Notes under the pieces: model-generated
Told to the model about the DNA's origin: nothing
What the model saw: the letters and a program-made list of their open reading frames with translations, nothing else
Databases searched by the model: none
NCBI GenBank assembly: GCA_013396915.1
Contig: VWZL01004605.1
Location: 186,001-250,000, forward strand
DNA length: 64,000 nucleotides
Source of the DNA: Stercorarius parasiticus
Taxonomy: Eukaryota; Chordata; Aves; Charadriiformes; Stercorariidae
Direction of reading: 5' to 3'
Part shown: positions 35,928 to 47,020 of the stretch, piece after piece
How the letters are laid out: each line of letters opens with the position of its first letter
Numbering within the stretch: position 1 is the stretch's first letter
Position numbers and translations under genes: made by a program

Positions 35928-38336
35928 GTACCTCACATATACGCTGCCTGCCGCTACGTACTTTGCTGCATACAGAGTAAAAGTCCAATCTGTCTTACAC
36001 TGATGTTCACAGGTCTTGCCATTGACTACACTGTGAGCTGGAGCATATCCTAACTTACAGAAACCAAATGATCTTTGCAAACGGAAAAATGCTACAGTAA
36101 TGAAAAATTATCTTTGGAGCTGCTCAATAGCTTTGTATTCTCAGTAACGCTTTCTGTAAGGACTGCAAAGCAGTGGTTTGAGAAAGCAATTTTTCATTCA
36201 TTTCATTCACACTGTCTGACTTTAGGAGTAAGATTTATATTTTCAATTTATGCACAAATCTTCTTCCATTGTTTATTAAGGGATAACAAAAGAGAAACAC
36301 GAAAGGGTGAAGGCAGGTGAGGTTCTAAATTTTAGGTATCTATGTATCCTCTACTCTACATTGACGTTTTTAATATCTACAGAAGTATTGTTTCCTTTCA
36401 GTTTTATTTTTAACCTAAAAAACAAAGAAACCCCCCAAATATATTGCTCTTGGCTCGTCCATGCTGAAAGACAAGGAATGGTGAAGTACCTGTTTTGTGT
36501 CCTTCTGTCTCTTCTACTTACTACAGGGTGAGAAGGAGATTAAAATGCAGAATAACAGGCATTTGGCTGGGGTGAGGAGGGACATATCTCCTGTCTCCTG
36601 TGTGCTTGCAAGCAGTTGTTCACGGCTGTCCATTCCTTGAGGTACCTGCAGGTATATTCGACGTGCTACGGAGATGCCAGGGTCTAGCTACTCGGTCAGT
36701 GAATTATGTCCATCCATCTGCCTTAATCCTTACATAAGGTTTATGTGAGGGGTAGTGCTTAAAGGTTAGGGCAGTGACCATAAAGTCATCCCAAAATGTA
36801 TGGCCTTATGGTTGGGTAATGAGAGGACTGTGATAGCAAACTTCCCCTAGGTTTAAATTTTTTCCTGGCTCTATTACTGTTTTCACTCAAACCAAATTTC
36901 TCTATCGCTGCAATCCAGCTGATTTTGTGAGCAAACCTAATTGGGACAGAATAGACTTAAATATTACCAATGGCTTAAAAAGAAGTGGGGGAAATGGGTA
37001 TAGTTTTTCCAGGAAATTAAGTGGCTGCAACATGTACTAGCCTTCCTAACAGGCCGGTTAAGGCAATGCTTACATCCTGACTCAGTTTTACTCAGTCCCA
37101 AAGGGAACCTTCATGAACAAGAAGTGGAAGCAAAAAGAGAAGAGTCAAGACCTCGCTATTTTTTCCTTAGTCAGTTGAAGGGCCAGTTGCCCCATCCTAG
37201 TCCCTTTAGACCAAAAGGGAGTTTTACCATTGACGTTAATGGGAACAGGATCTGGCCCAGTAACCGGCTATTTTGGAGCTGCTTCTGTCGCCCTTGTTGC
37301 ATTGTTGCTGAGAGTACAGAACATCCTCGCCTTCTGTTTTTCACTCCTTAATGTTTCCTTAGAATAATTAGGCGGAGAGTGACTGTAAATGCTTAACCTT
37401 TGTCAATGGCAGACGTTCAACAGAGTTTGGCTGCCTCCTCCTATTTCCTTGTGGACACTGGTTTAAGAGTCCATCCAAAACATTTGTCCAGAAGGATATG
37501 ACTAACATGAGAATCTGTCACTGTGTAAACACAGTGACCAAAAACTATTTGGCAGTGTTTTGGATCTGCTAGCTAATAATTAGGTATTTACATTTGCTTT
37601 AACAGCACCAGTTGTGATGATCTAATGTCGTTCAGTATTTATATGGGTAGCTCATCAGATTTTTTTCATTTTACAATGATTCAGCATAATCACATGAGAG
37701 ATAAAGAACACTTAAAGAAAAGTACTTATTTCAAAAACTAATGTAAAATTTCAGTCCGGACCACATTAGGAATGACATGCTGAGCTCACAGGAGAAGAAC
37801 AACGCCTGCATTTACTGGAAACATTGCTGTAAGAGTGAGTGAAGTCATTGAAAACAAATTGCTGTTCCTTTCCTAAATAGGCTTGAGCTGGAATAGGGTC
37901 CTCTGGGTTGTGACCAGATTTAGCCTTCACAGCCAGCTTGTTCCACAGAAACTGAGTAAATTCTCTTGGGAAACAAATCTGCAAAAATGTGCATGAGAAT
38001 TTTTGGGGAGGGGAGTGATACATGGACCTAACAGAGTCAAAAATATACGAAAAGCCATAATCATTTTGCTGTTGTTTTGGCAGTTTTCAGGAGAGCACAT
38101 TCATTTATTGACCCTTTTATCACTGCAGCAGGTATAATGTTATATTGATCCAACTGTGTCAAAAGTTACGTGAACAACGCGTGTATCAGTCCCTAATTCA
38201 AATACACGTTATTCACTATCACGAAAACTACAAAGACTGTGAAGCCTTAATGATACAGACCCAAGTACACATTGATAAGCTTGAAGGGCACGTGATTTGT
38301 ATTAACTTGTGTACTTTCTCCTGACATTGTTTTCAG
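35928..38336. other. unannotated DNA
   Basis: No gene or repeat is recognised. A minus-strand frame at 37766-38023 has a fair acceptor (CACATTTTTGCAG, complement of about 37980-37992) but no good donor, so it is not called. Confidence 0.45.
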
Positions 38337-38562
38337 AGCATCATCAAGGAGTAGGAAAATATTGTGCAATAGCCATTACAAACAAATTTGCTTTTGATTC
38401 TCCTACTACTAAAGAGCTTGTGAAAATGTTTGAGGACAAGACCTTTTCCTGCCCACTCGAGGAAGCAAGAACAGCATTATCCTGTTTGACTGTTTGCAAG
38501 AAGCAGAAAAACTCACGTTTCCTCAGACACGTGCCTCAGATCACCCCAACAGATCCTAGGAG
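38337..38562 (+). other. candidate internal exon, unknown product
   Basis: The 226-bp segment is flanked by a strong acceptor (CTGACATTGTTTTCAG ending at 38336) and a near-consensus donor (GAG|GTAAGG at 38563). One frame is open throughout: 2 nt, 74 codons, 2 nt. The peptide carries FAFDSPTTKELVKMFEDKTF, then PLEEARTALSCLTVCKKQK and a basic end SRFLRHVPQITPTDPR; I recognise no family. The exon end leaves phase 2, and the next splice-bounded piece on this strand (39822-39871) continues an open frame when joined. It could also be a long non-coding RNA exon or a chance pseudo-exon. Confidence 0.3.
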
Positions 38563-39821
38563 GTAAGGGAAGTCAAATAATACGCTTTCAGAGCCCCATG
38601 AGGGACATACTTCTCCTTGTGCTTTCCAAATCTAACCATGGCAAAGGGAATTATGCTGCCATGGATAGTACTACTGCTGCGCAGTACCTTCAGTTCTTCA
38701 CATTTTTTATCCTTTATTTGGTACTTTGATAATCTGAGGAATACATTTCTGTGCAATATACATACAGCTTAGCCAGGTTAGCTCTCACTCTGGTACTTCC
38801 ACTTCCTGTGCGGTACGTTTCTTCTTCTAAATCTTTCATTTCACACCGATAAGCACTTTAACTAGAAAGTTGCAAGATACCGTAATAGAATCAAAGAAAT
38901 TCGGAGTCATCAAATCCATCCCTCTGTTTTAGGGGAGGAGAAAGCAAAGAGATGACAGGGGACAAGATCAGAAGATAGCAATACTATGCTATACACATGT
39001 CTATCTGTACCAGCCAAGTAACTGAGCTAGGAGTGGTATACTTTTTTTGAGAATTCACTCTGCAAAATTGAAATCTGTTGTTGGAATGTTTTCTTTCTAT
39101 GATTTTTTTTTCTCTACTCTGTGATCCCTGACCCTTTCATGGATCACCAAGGACGTAGCTATGCCTTCTGGTCTCTGTTATCACTTACAATACGTGGACC
39201 CTTCTGCATTTGAGAAATAATGACAAGTCTCTGTGGTGGAGGCTTTTCAATATTTCTAAAATTAACAGGAGTGGAATTTCATTTATGTGGGCGAATTTGG
39301 TAGGGGCAAAGCAAGGAGAGGAAGAGAGGAGACTCGCATCCGAGTGTGAGATATTTCTTTCCCTGAAATTCCTCTCTCCCTGTCTTTTCTTGGTGGAGCT
39401 AGTCAAATCATCTAGTAAAAATGAGTCTTCTTCGCCAATGTTACCTTTTCATTATTTCTCCGCTTGTAGTGCTGGCAATGAAAGACTGCTTCAAAAAGGA
39501 AAATATTCTCAAGATCTTGGCCTGCAGTGCTCTGGAGATGTGATTAACTCACCAGAGGTATAGACAGCTCCACACTCATTCAAAGCAAGAGCCTTGGGAC
39601 TAGCTGGTAGATTTTGGATGTTTTCCAAGATGAGAATGAAAAAGAAGCATCTGGATATTCTGCATTCACGCTGCAGTGGCAATGGGCTGTCTTTCCCAAA
39701 GGCCGGACCTGCCTTTCATCCTGACTTTTGATGTGCTTCCCAAAGAGGTCAATTTATCTGCTCCTCCTCATTCGCTCTTCCCACCCTGAGCTGTGAGCGT
39801 TCTCCCACTCCCATCCACAAG
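38563..39821. other. unannotated DNA (intron-like in the candidate model)
   Basis: No gene or repeat is recognised. Plus- and minus-strand frames around 39185-39563 overlap and have no support. Confidence 0.4.
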
Positions 39822-39871
39822 CTCAGTTGTTTCCTGGCAATGGAGACAAACAGGCCCAGCACTTGGACCAG
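39822..39871 (+). other. candidate mini-exon before a perfect donor
   Basis: A pyrimidine tract TTCTCCCACTCCCATCCACAAG ends at 39821 and a perfect donor CAG|GTAAGT follows at 39872. Read in the phase left by the exon at 38337-38562, all 50 bases stay open (SSVVSWQWRQTGPALGP). Alternatively it could be a first coding exon: ATG at 39840-39842 has G at -3 and G at +4 (METNRPSTWT). Confidence 0.22.
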
Positions 39872-40313
39872 GTAAGTTAACGTGGATAGAGCAAGCTGGG
39901 GACTACTCATGTGAGCATCTCCACCAATAGATCAGAGAGGGTAGTAATTTCCATTTTGGATGCAGTGATGAACAGCTCTGGGGAGTAAACTTCTCAGCTG
40001 GAACAGCTGGAGCTGAAAGAACATGTGCGACAACATCCTGAGACAGCCAGGCTAAGTAACAGAAGCAACTGAGCTGTGCTTATACAATTTTCAGGCACTT
40101 AAATGAAAAGATTACCCTAAAACCTGCCTCAGTCACCACTAAAACACTAGAGCATCCTGCCATCTGTTCCCCAATGAGAAAACTAACATGTCTAATTAAC
40201 ATCTCTCTCTTTTCTGGTCTCAGATACTCACAAAAAGAGGGAAAGAAGTCTGAGAAACTCATTGCAGAGAGGGGCTCTAAATACACTGATGCAAATACAA
40301 AATGACTACCATT

Positions 40314-40327
40314 AAAAAAAAAAAAAA
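40314..40327. repeat. poly-A tract (14 A)
   Basis: Fourteen consecutive A residues. It is not clearly the tail of a retroposed sequence, since no recognisable body precedes it. Confidence 0.9.
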
Positions 40328-40443
40328 GCTTAAAATTTCACAACACCTAATTACAATGCCAAGAAGAAAAGCTCTAATAAATCCTAACTGGCAAAAATAC
40401 AAAAATAAATCCAGATGAATCTTCTTTCCAAAAAACCCGAGGA

Positions 40444-40476
40444 ACAAAAAAACAAAAAACAAAAAAACAAAAAAAT
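40444..40476. repeat. A-rich (CAAAAAAA)n tract
   Basis: Four to five units of C plus six or seven A. Confidence 0.9.
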
Positions 40477-40940
40477 CCCATACCAGAAGAAACTACATCT
40501 GTAAAGGGTGAAGGATCTTATTATATTCTGTTATGAATTTATCTCAACCTTCTGATGAAAGTAGCTTGAACAAGAATAACATTGTCTAAGCCATTACCTC
40601 ACTTAAATTCTTAATATTTGTGGGTTTTTTTCGTATTACAGACAATGTGCATGATTTTCAAGGAAGGCATAGGTTTCCATGTGTCCATTTCTGTACTGAA
40701 GACTTAACTCCCAAACATTTCTTTAACTCCCTCAACAGCTGTATGTGGGGTGTATTGTTATAAGCCAGCTGGTAATACCAGCTTGATGCATCCCATTAGA
40801 GTGGCTTGGTTTTCAGCTGACAATGATTTTTCTTATCTTTAATGATTTGGTATTTAATATTCCCTGTTAAGTGCCTGCTTCAAATGTATTTTTCTTCCTA
40901 AGCTGACTGTCTCAGCAGGTTTCATGAATGAAGTTAGGGG

Positions 40941-41081
40941 AAAAAAAAAAATACCAGAGAGAGGTGGTTTGGTTTAGTTTTGTCCAAGTTAAGAAAAAAA
41001 ACCAAACAACAAACACTCAAAAAACAAAAATAAAAACAAACCACAAACCCAAACAACCAAGAAAAAAAAAAAGTAAAAAGG
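40941..41081. repeat. A-rich low-complexity region
   Basis: A run of eleven A at 40941-40951 is followed by (AAAC)n-like and (CAAA)n-like sequence up to 41081, mostly free of T on the plus strand. Confidence 0.85.
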
Positions 41082-42902
41082 TGGAGAAGTTGTTTCTCAA
41101 AACTGCTAATGCTTTATGGTTTGGAGTAGGGTTTTGAATTTTAGAAGCACTTAGGACTTGCTTCATAGACAGTCTTTGGCTGTGCCCTGAAGAGCAGCCT
41201 ACATTTGTCCTTCAATTCTGTGTCTTTAGCAGGGACATCTTAGTTTTTAGGTTTTTTCCCTACTAAATCCTCTGAGGATTTTGTTTTAACTGATGATACT
41301 GTCCCAGAACCTGACTTGACAAGATGCTGTTGGTGAAAATTTTATGACTTTGATCCTCCACTGAGGAGAGGTGAGTGGGTCTAGCAGGATGAGGAACTGA
41401 GACTAAACAGACAAGAGGAAAAGTCTGAGAGAAAAATACAGAAAGGTTTCCCCTTCTGAAAATTGCAGTCGCTGGATTAGGTTTGCTGCCAGATCCCAAA
41501 GAGGAACCCAGATTTCCTGAGTCTACTGTCAGCAAATCTCTGCAAAACCCTCTGCAAAAATGTCCGGTTCTCCTTCAGAGCTATTCACAGAGGGGATTTC
41601 AACCTGCTACTACTATCAGTTTCTCCTTCAAGCCCAGTGGCAGGGGTAGATCTCAAGTTTCCAACCACCCAGTGATTTGTGTGGGTGTCAGCATTGCCCT
41701 ATGCAACAGAAAGTCTATTTTTTTCCTATTTTATGATTTAAAATGTTGGAAAATTTCATTCTTAGGAAATATGTAAAAAGAATATAGATGCAATTTCAAG
41801 GCAAACATTAAAAAAATCAGATTTAAGGCTGTCTTGGTGATCTTAATTCAACCCTATGATGCATATTGATACAATAATTAAAGAAGTCTTTATACCTCAT
41901 TTTTTTTCATGACAAAAATTGTGTCTCATTCGTTACATAAAATGCATGTGCTCAGGACTATGTAGCAAAAGAAGGATCCCTACAAGAAATACAGACTGAA
42001 GGAATGGGGTGCGGAATAAAGAGATGTAAAAAATATTAGCCACTCGTTATGTGAAGGTGTTTCAAGAAACAGACAGATATGAACACAGAAGGAAAATACA
42101 TACTAAAGACACATACCACTGTGCACAGAGATACACATACCTATTATTTCCTTCTCTTCTTGAGTCTCTTTACATGGGATGTGATTATACAGCAGATGTA
42201 ATTGCTATTTCCTGGTGACTCAGGCATTAGCTCTCCCCCACAATGCTTGCAGACACAGCCCCTTCAATTCAGCGTTCGCTTTCTGTTTCAGAAGGCTCTT
42301 CAAATGAAGATTGTGTAAAGCGTAATGAAACAAATAGGGACAGTTTTCTTTAGCATTATTTGTGTAAAATATTGCCATAGGGACAGAAAAATTACCTTGA
42401 TCATGAAATAATGTCTGAGATGGATTATATCACAGACATAGTTCTCTCCCTTTGGCAATGTTTTACTGATGCTCCCTTGAAAACCAATCAAAATTTACAT
42501 CCTCTATCTGCATGCATATATGCATATTATGTTCCATTTTTCAGACTGGCTTTAACCCAAAATCTAATTTTTAAACCTGTAAAATTATGGATACAATTTT
42601 GCATCTGCACTTTGTTGTTGTAATTTACGTGTCTGGAACAGGTAGCAAGACTGCACCCTAAATTACTGAGCTTAAGGTACATTAGGTGAAATAATATCTC
42701 ACTGATGTCATAGAAAGTATCCCATATATTTCAGAAAGCAGAACTTCCTCCCCTGTATTCTTTGGTACCAAGCAGAAAGACGAATCTGATGCTTGGTAAT
42801 AAAACCCCAGCCATGGTACAGTCTCTTTGTCCCAGTCCTACAATGCCCTGAAACTGGTACCTCTTACCCCTTAAGATTCCCACTACAAATTAAATCTATG
42901 GC

Positions 42903-42994
42903 ATAAAGCAGAGATTTTTCAAGAATCACACTGTGCTTTGTATTCCCCATAAATCAGAGGTTTTTCAAGAACCACATTGTGCTTTGTATTCCCC
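42903..42994. repeat. 46-bp tandem duplication
   Basis: Two abutting 46-bp units, 42903-42948 and 42949-42994, both reading ATAAA.CAGAG.TTTTTCAAGAA and so on to GTGCTTTGTATTCCCC. They differ at four positions (about 91 percent identity by direct comparison) and have no length difference. This is a fairly recent local duplication with no sign of further copies. Confidence 0.95.
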
Positions 42995-43639
42995 TAATGG
43001 AAAGGAAATATCAGGGGCAACAGGAACATAATTGGAGCACCCTGCTGTCTTGGCTGTTCTTGGGTGCTAGAGCAGCCCTGTATGTGTGTTGATAACCAAG
43101 CAAAGCATTCCCGAGGCTGCTCTAATTTATGCAGGGTACTGGACTGACATCTGGCTGCCTCCAGACTCCAGGGGAAGATATAAGTGGCCTAAAGCCAGTT
43201 TTGCCTGTTCTAGTGATGAGAGCAGCTCAGCCAAATCAAAAAATCTGGCACTTAAATATACAAATTATAATAATAATATTTTGGGGCAGAGGAATAAATA
43301 GATGCCAGCCTTAGCAAATGTGGCCCAAAGGTGATGCATAAATAAAACACCATCTGCTGGAGACTTTGCAAGCCTTTAAGACTTGCACTTCTGAGTTTGC
43401 AGATTTTTATTAAAATAGATAGATCATCTGGGCAAGGTTTAGGGACAGATAACTCAACTGTGACTTCTATTTTGATTTCTTTCCGAAGCGTGCCACTTCC
43501 AAATGCTGACAGTGAGGTTTCTGTTTCCCTTCACAAATCTGCTTAACTTTACTGTTTGGATTATAAAACCGAGATGAAAAGAGACTGGTTGGGTAGTCCT
43601 GTACTCTTTCCTCCACCTTTCTGTGTGCTGACGTTTCAG
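42995..43639. other. unannotated DNA
   Basis: No gene or repeat is recognised. Confidence 0.5.
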
Positions 43640-43715
43640 ACTTCCCAGAAAACTGCAACAAGAAACATTGCAGTTAGAATCTGCTTGGTTTTGATGTTCA
43701 CTAAATGCACAGAAG
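43640..43715 (+). other. weak candidate 76-bp exon
   Basis: The segment is bounded by an excellent acceptor (pyrimidine-rich CTCCACCTTTCTGTGTGCTGACGTTTCAG region ending at 43639) and a good donor (AAG|GTATGT at 43716). One frame is open (TSQKTATRNIAVRICLVLMF then TKCTE). It does not continue the frame of the candidate exon pair upstream, so if transcribed it is more likely part of a non-coding RNA. Confidence 0.18.
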
Positions 43716-45602
43716 GTATGTTGTGTGGTATTCCTTCCATCTCAAAACCTCTCTTTTTTGGCCATTGACACATGCCACTAACATAACTTACACATATTTT
43801 GTGGTTTTTCTCTGTGAAAAGGAAGTATTAAACTCTGACACACTATAATAAATTTCTTTGGTTTTGATAGAGATTGACTGCCTGAATGCTACCATTTTTA
43901 TCAGCTATAAATTGCTCTACAAGCTGTGGGATGAAGGACCTTTCATGCTCTATTTTGACTTAAACTGGATAAATCATTCGCAATGATTCCTTCAGGAGAT
44001 GTCAGTTCTTTCTGTTGTGTAAATTTGTCGCAAATGCATTTTCTAATGAATTGCATCATTCTCAATCTGCAGATTGCTCACAAGTAATGTACTGCAAACA
44101 TTTGAAATTTTAGGTGGGCTGGTTACCAGCATACATGTGTGGTGTTCTTTCTGATCCCTGTAGGATGGTTAGATGTAGTTATTATATACTAATGTATACT
44201 TCAAATGCAATATTATTATAACATCCAGAGACCAGCACTAAGGTCCTGATCATCCTGTGCTAACAAACCCCTCATATGAGTAGAGACAACATGATGTCAA
44301 CTGCTTGTGGTTTCAGCTTCGGGCATATCTACCCTTTCTGGAGAGAGGGGGGAGCCCAACGTGGCCCCCTACCTTGTGGGAAACTAAGCAATCAATGAGA
44401 AAGCAATGTGAGCTCCATTTTTCTGATGAAGACCTGAACTTCACGACGACTGAGTGGTCAAGACTATATCAGGATCATGATAAGGGCTGGACTTAATCCC
44501 AAATCATAATTCAATGTTGGAAAACTATTTTTGCTCTCATGCAACTAAAACGAGGGTGATTAGAATTATCCGTTCAATTAATACTGGTGAAACTGAGCTA
44601 CCTTTTGCTGCCATTCAGTTTTATGTTTCCTAAACTTTCTATTTTCTCTTTTCTGTAGTGTCTGTCATAGCCTTTTCCTATCCTGGGGTGAAAAAAATTG
44701 AGCAGTTAGCAGAAGTATCAATATCAGAGTTAACCTCTTTTCTGTGTTAAAACGGCATTGTGTTAACCTCTCTAAAAGAGGGTGACCTCCCCCAGAGTGT
44801 CTGGGGCTGGCATTTAGTTAAATATTTTTTCAGTGACCTTCCAAGCATACTGGCCATATCACTTAGAGGTGAACTAGAACAAGGTTTTCAGATAGAAGCG
44901 AAGAAGGAAGTTCTGTTATTTTATTTTCTAAATTCTTTCTGAAACTGAACAGAAAACAAAGATACTCCCTGAAATTAAATTCTGAAAAAAAAATAATCCT
45001 TGTTCTAACCCATCCACTGCTAGCTACCAGGTACCAAACTGAAAAATACCATCAGTGAGTAGTAGTCTGTCCTACTGACAGCTAACCCCATATGAGCAGG
45101 TTTCCTCACTGTGAAAGTCTGTGAGGTTCAACCTCAGCCTCCTGACTCCTGGCTCAGTATAGTTGCACTTTTCTGTGCAAGACTCTCCCAGACAGGATTG
45201 TCATGGTGGTGTGCTGTCTTGGCCATTTGTGGAGATGATGAAACCTGATTTTGACAATTCTGGTCTGCCCTTCTACACCTTTGAGCGGCACTGATGGTTA
45301 CTGATCCTGGCTTGCTTCCATGAAACCTACACTGTCAGGTCTGGGATTGGGCTGTCTGTATGATAGTAGAAAAGGAGTCCCTCCCATCTGCTCTGCTGAG
45401 AGGGATGAAAAAATAGCCACTCTTAGAACAAATACTTTTTTTTTTTTTCCTGAGCCTGCTTGGACAGTCTTGTACTGAGTAGTTTATGACAGTTCTTCTT
45501 GTGGGTATCACTCTCACAAATACAAGGGAGGAATAGAAAAGTGACTGTTTAGCCACCTATTTGCATCACTGTCTCCCCATGAGAAGACCGGACTTTTCTT
45601 AC
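43716..45602. other. unannotated DNA
   Basis: No gene is identified. On the minus strand several T-rich acceptor-like sites occur (complement of about 44680-44700 and 44936-44995), any of which could follow the VWA-like exon, but none gives a recognisable VWA continuation. A run of 13 T lies at 45436-45448. Confidence 0.45.
45436..45448. repeat. poly-T tract (13 T)
   Basis: Thirteen consecutive T residues without a recognisable retroposed body. Confidence 0.9.
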
Positions 45603-45705
45603 CTGGTTTCTCCGTCAGTGATCAGGAAGATGACTGGCAATGTGCCTGCCATTGTCAAAGGGTTAACCTGACTGTGAGATTCATCCTTCACGTCACACAG
45701 CACTG
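45603..45705 (-). other. candidate exon encoding part of a VWA-like domain
   Basis: On the minus strand a 103-bp segment follows GATATATTTAG (acceptor at 45706-45707) and ends at a perfect donor CAG|GTAAGA (donor GT at 45601-45602). The frame is 2 nt, 33 codons, 2 nt, all open. Its end reads TLPVIFLITDGET: a proline, a run of beta-strand hydrophobic residues, then TDG. This is the fourth strand and following acidic loop of von Willebrand factor A domains, especially of the VIT-VWA type, where a VP(L/V)IFLITDG sequence is standard; the TDG Asp helps the metal site. The part before it (VLCDVKDESHSQVNPLTMAG) is not diagnostic. The exon carrying the DxSxS metal motif and the downstream exon were not found. 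It may be a genuine exon, a relic, or a chance match. Confidence 0.42.
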
Positions 45706-46058
45706 CTAAATATATCTGTTATTAGAGCTCATTAATTTGCCAAATGTCTACATGTTTCCCTGACTCCTAGCTTTCAACATGCCTTTGTTCAGCTGACTCA
45801 TTGATTCATGACGTCTTTTCGGCTGCATCACTGGTAACATTGATGTTTTTCATTATTTACTGACCACCAGGCTTGTCTCTTTCTTAAATTTTGCTCCCTT
45901 TCTCCCCCTGCAGCATTGTCCAAGAGAAAAATTCCAGTTTTACCCAAAACCAAAATTACAAAGAGACAAATAAAATAACACAACAGCTGCTGGCTGCGCA
46001 AACTTTGAGAAGCAGGCTGTTTTGTGGACCCACACAATGGCAATGTCGTAAGGAAAAG
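45706..46058. other. unannotated DNA
   Basis: Nothing recognised. No metal-binding DxSxS-type coding segment was seen here on the minus strand. Confidence 0.45.
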
Positions 46059-46151
46059 CTAAGTGGGTTCCTTTGTGAGCTGCTGGGGTGGCTTTAATTC
46101 AGAATAACAGCTGTGAGGCTTCCCAAAGTCACTGTCAGACTCATGTTTTCG
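46059..46151 (-). other. candidate 3'-terminal exon, hydrophilic tail
   Basis: A minus-strand pyrimidine tract of more than 25 bases (complement of 46155-46180) ends in CTCTCAG, an excellent acceptor. The frame then reads 30 codons to TAG at 46059-46061. The peptide is hydrophilic (RKHESDSDFGKPHSCYSELK then PPQQLTKEPT). No AATAAA signal follows within about 200 bp, and the piece cannot be placed in one model with the VWA-like exon downstream of it because it ends in a stop. Confidence 0.22.
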
Positions 46152-46920
46152 CTGAGAGGAAAGAGAGAGAAAAAGAGACTAACAGAGAAAACGTGCAAAG
46201 AAACTGCTTGAAGAACAGGTGTTTCATGAGAGGTCAGAGCACAGTAACCCAGCTGAAGAAGAGCTGTGACAAGGCATAACATCAGCATGGAAAGTGTTCA
46301 ACAGTTTTCCAGTCACAACTATTGTTCTGCTTAAGTGATGCTGGCCAACAACCCTGCTGCAACCTTTTAGGTGCAGAGGATCAATGAGCTATTAATGGTG
46401 CCACTGGAAACACTGTGATACACAAAATAGTATTTATTATACCAGCAAGATGACTGTAACGCCTGCTTCCCTTAATGCTGGAGTCAGGAATTCTCCATTC
46501 TGCTTATCTCTCTAAAGCAAAATAAAAACTTGGATCAAATCTGGGTGTTAGCATTTTAGGTCACTGTGAACTGAAAGAACCAAGGGCACACCCAGTGTTA
46601 AAAGAAACATATTGATTCCATCTCTTTGAATATTTTTTGTCCAGCATGATGCACATGCTAAGCAGATCAGGAATGACTAATGGGGTTAAATGTGATCATC
46701 ACCACTATCAAATATCGGCTCAGAGTTGCCCTTTCTGCACTAATCAGATTTCACAGTATTAGGACTAGAATTTGTTTTAATTTTGTCTGTATCCCTTGTG
46801 GTGCATATTTGTGTTAGACATGACAGTTGGAGCCATGAGGTTAAATCCTGTGTCCGACAATCAGAATTTGGTGTTTTAGCCACAGTCTAAGACTAATGCA
46901 ACGAAGGTGTAAGTACCTGA
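46152..46920. other. unannotated DNA
   Basis: Nothing recognised beyond the polypyrimidine tract of the candidate exon. Confidence 0.5.
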
Positions 46921-47020
46921 GACCGGTCACTTAATGTCTATGATTCACTTTATGCATCCAGAGAAATGAGAGGGTGAATACTTGCTACCTTCTTGTTGAC
47001 AAGGTTGATCAGTTAGAAAG
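46921..47020 (+). repeat. MIR-like SINE relic
   Basis: GGTCACTTAATGTCTATGAT, then a GAGAAATGAGAGGGTGAATACTTGCTACC-like stretch, follows the order of the MIR 3' half (GTCACTTAACCTCT, then AAATGGGGATAATAATACCTACC). It is strongly diverged. Confidence 0.35.

Larger units (their letters stand above)
39872..42902. other. unannotated DNA with A-rich tracts
   Basis: No gene is recognised. Poly-A and A-rich tracts at 40314-40327, 40444-40476 and 40941-41081 are listed separately. Confidence 0.5.

Noticed and set aside
37766..38023. Minus-strand frame of 85 codons with an acceptor near 37990
   Set aside because: No usable donor; joined to the VWA-like exon the frame closes after about 18 codons.
44680..44995. 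Minus-strand T-rich acceptors that could follow the VWA-like exon
   Set aside because: Each gives only a short open tail with no VWA-like continuation before a stop.
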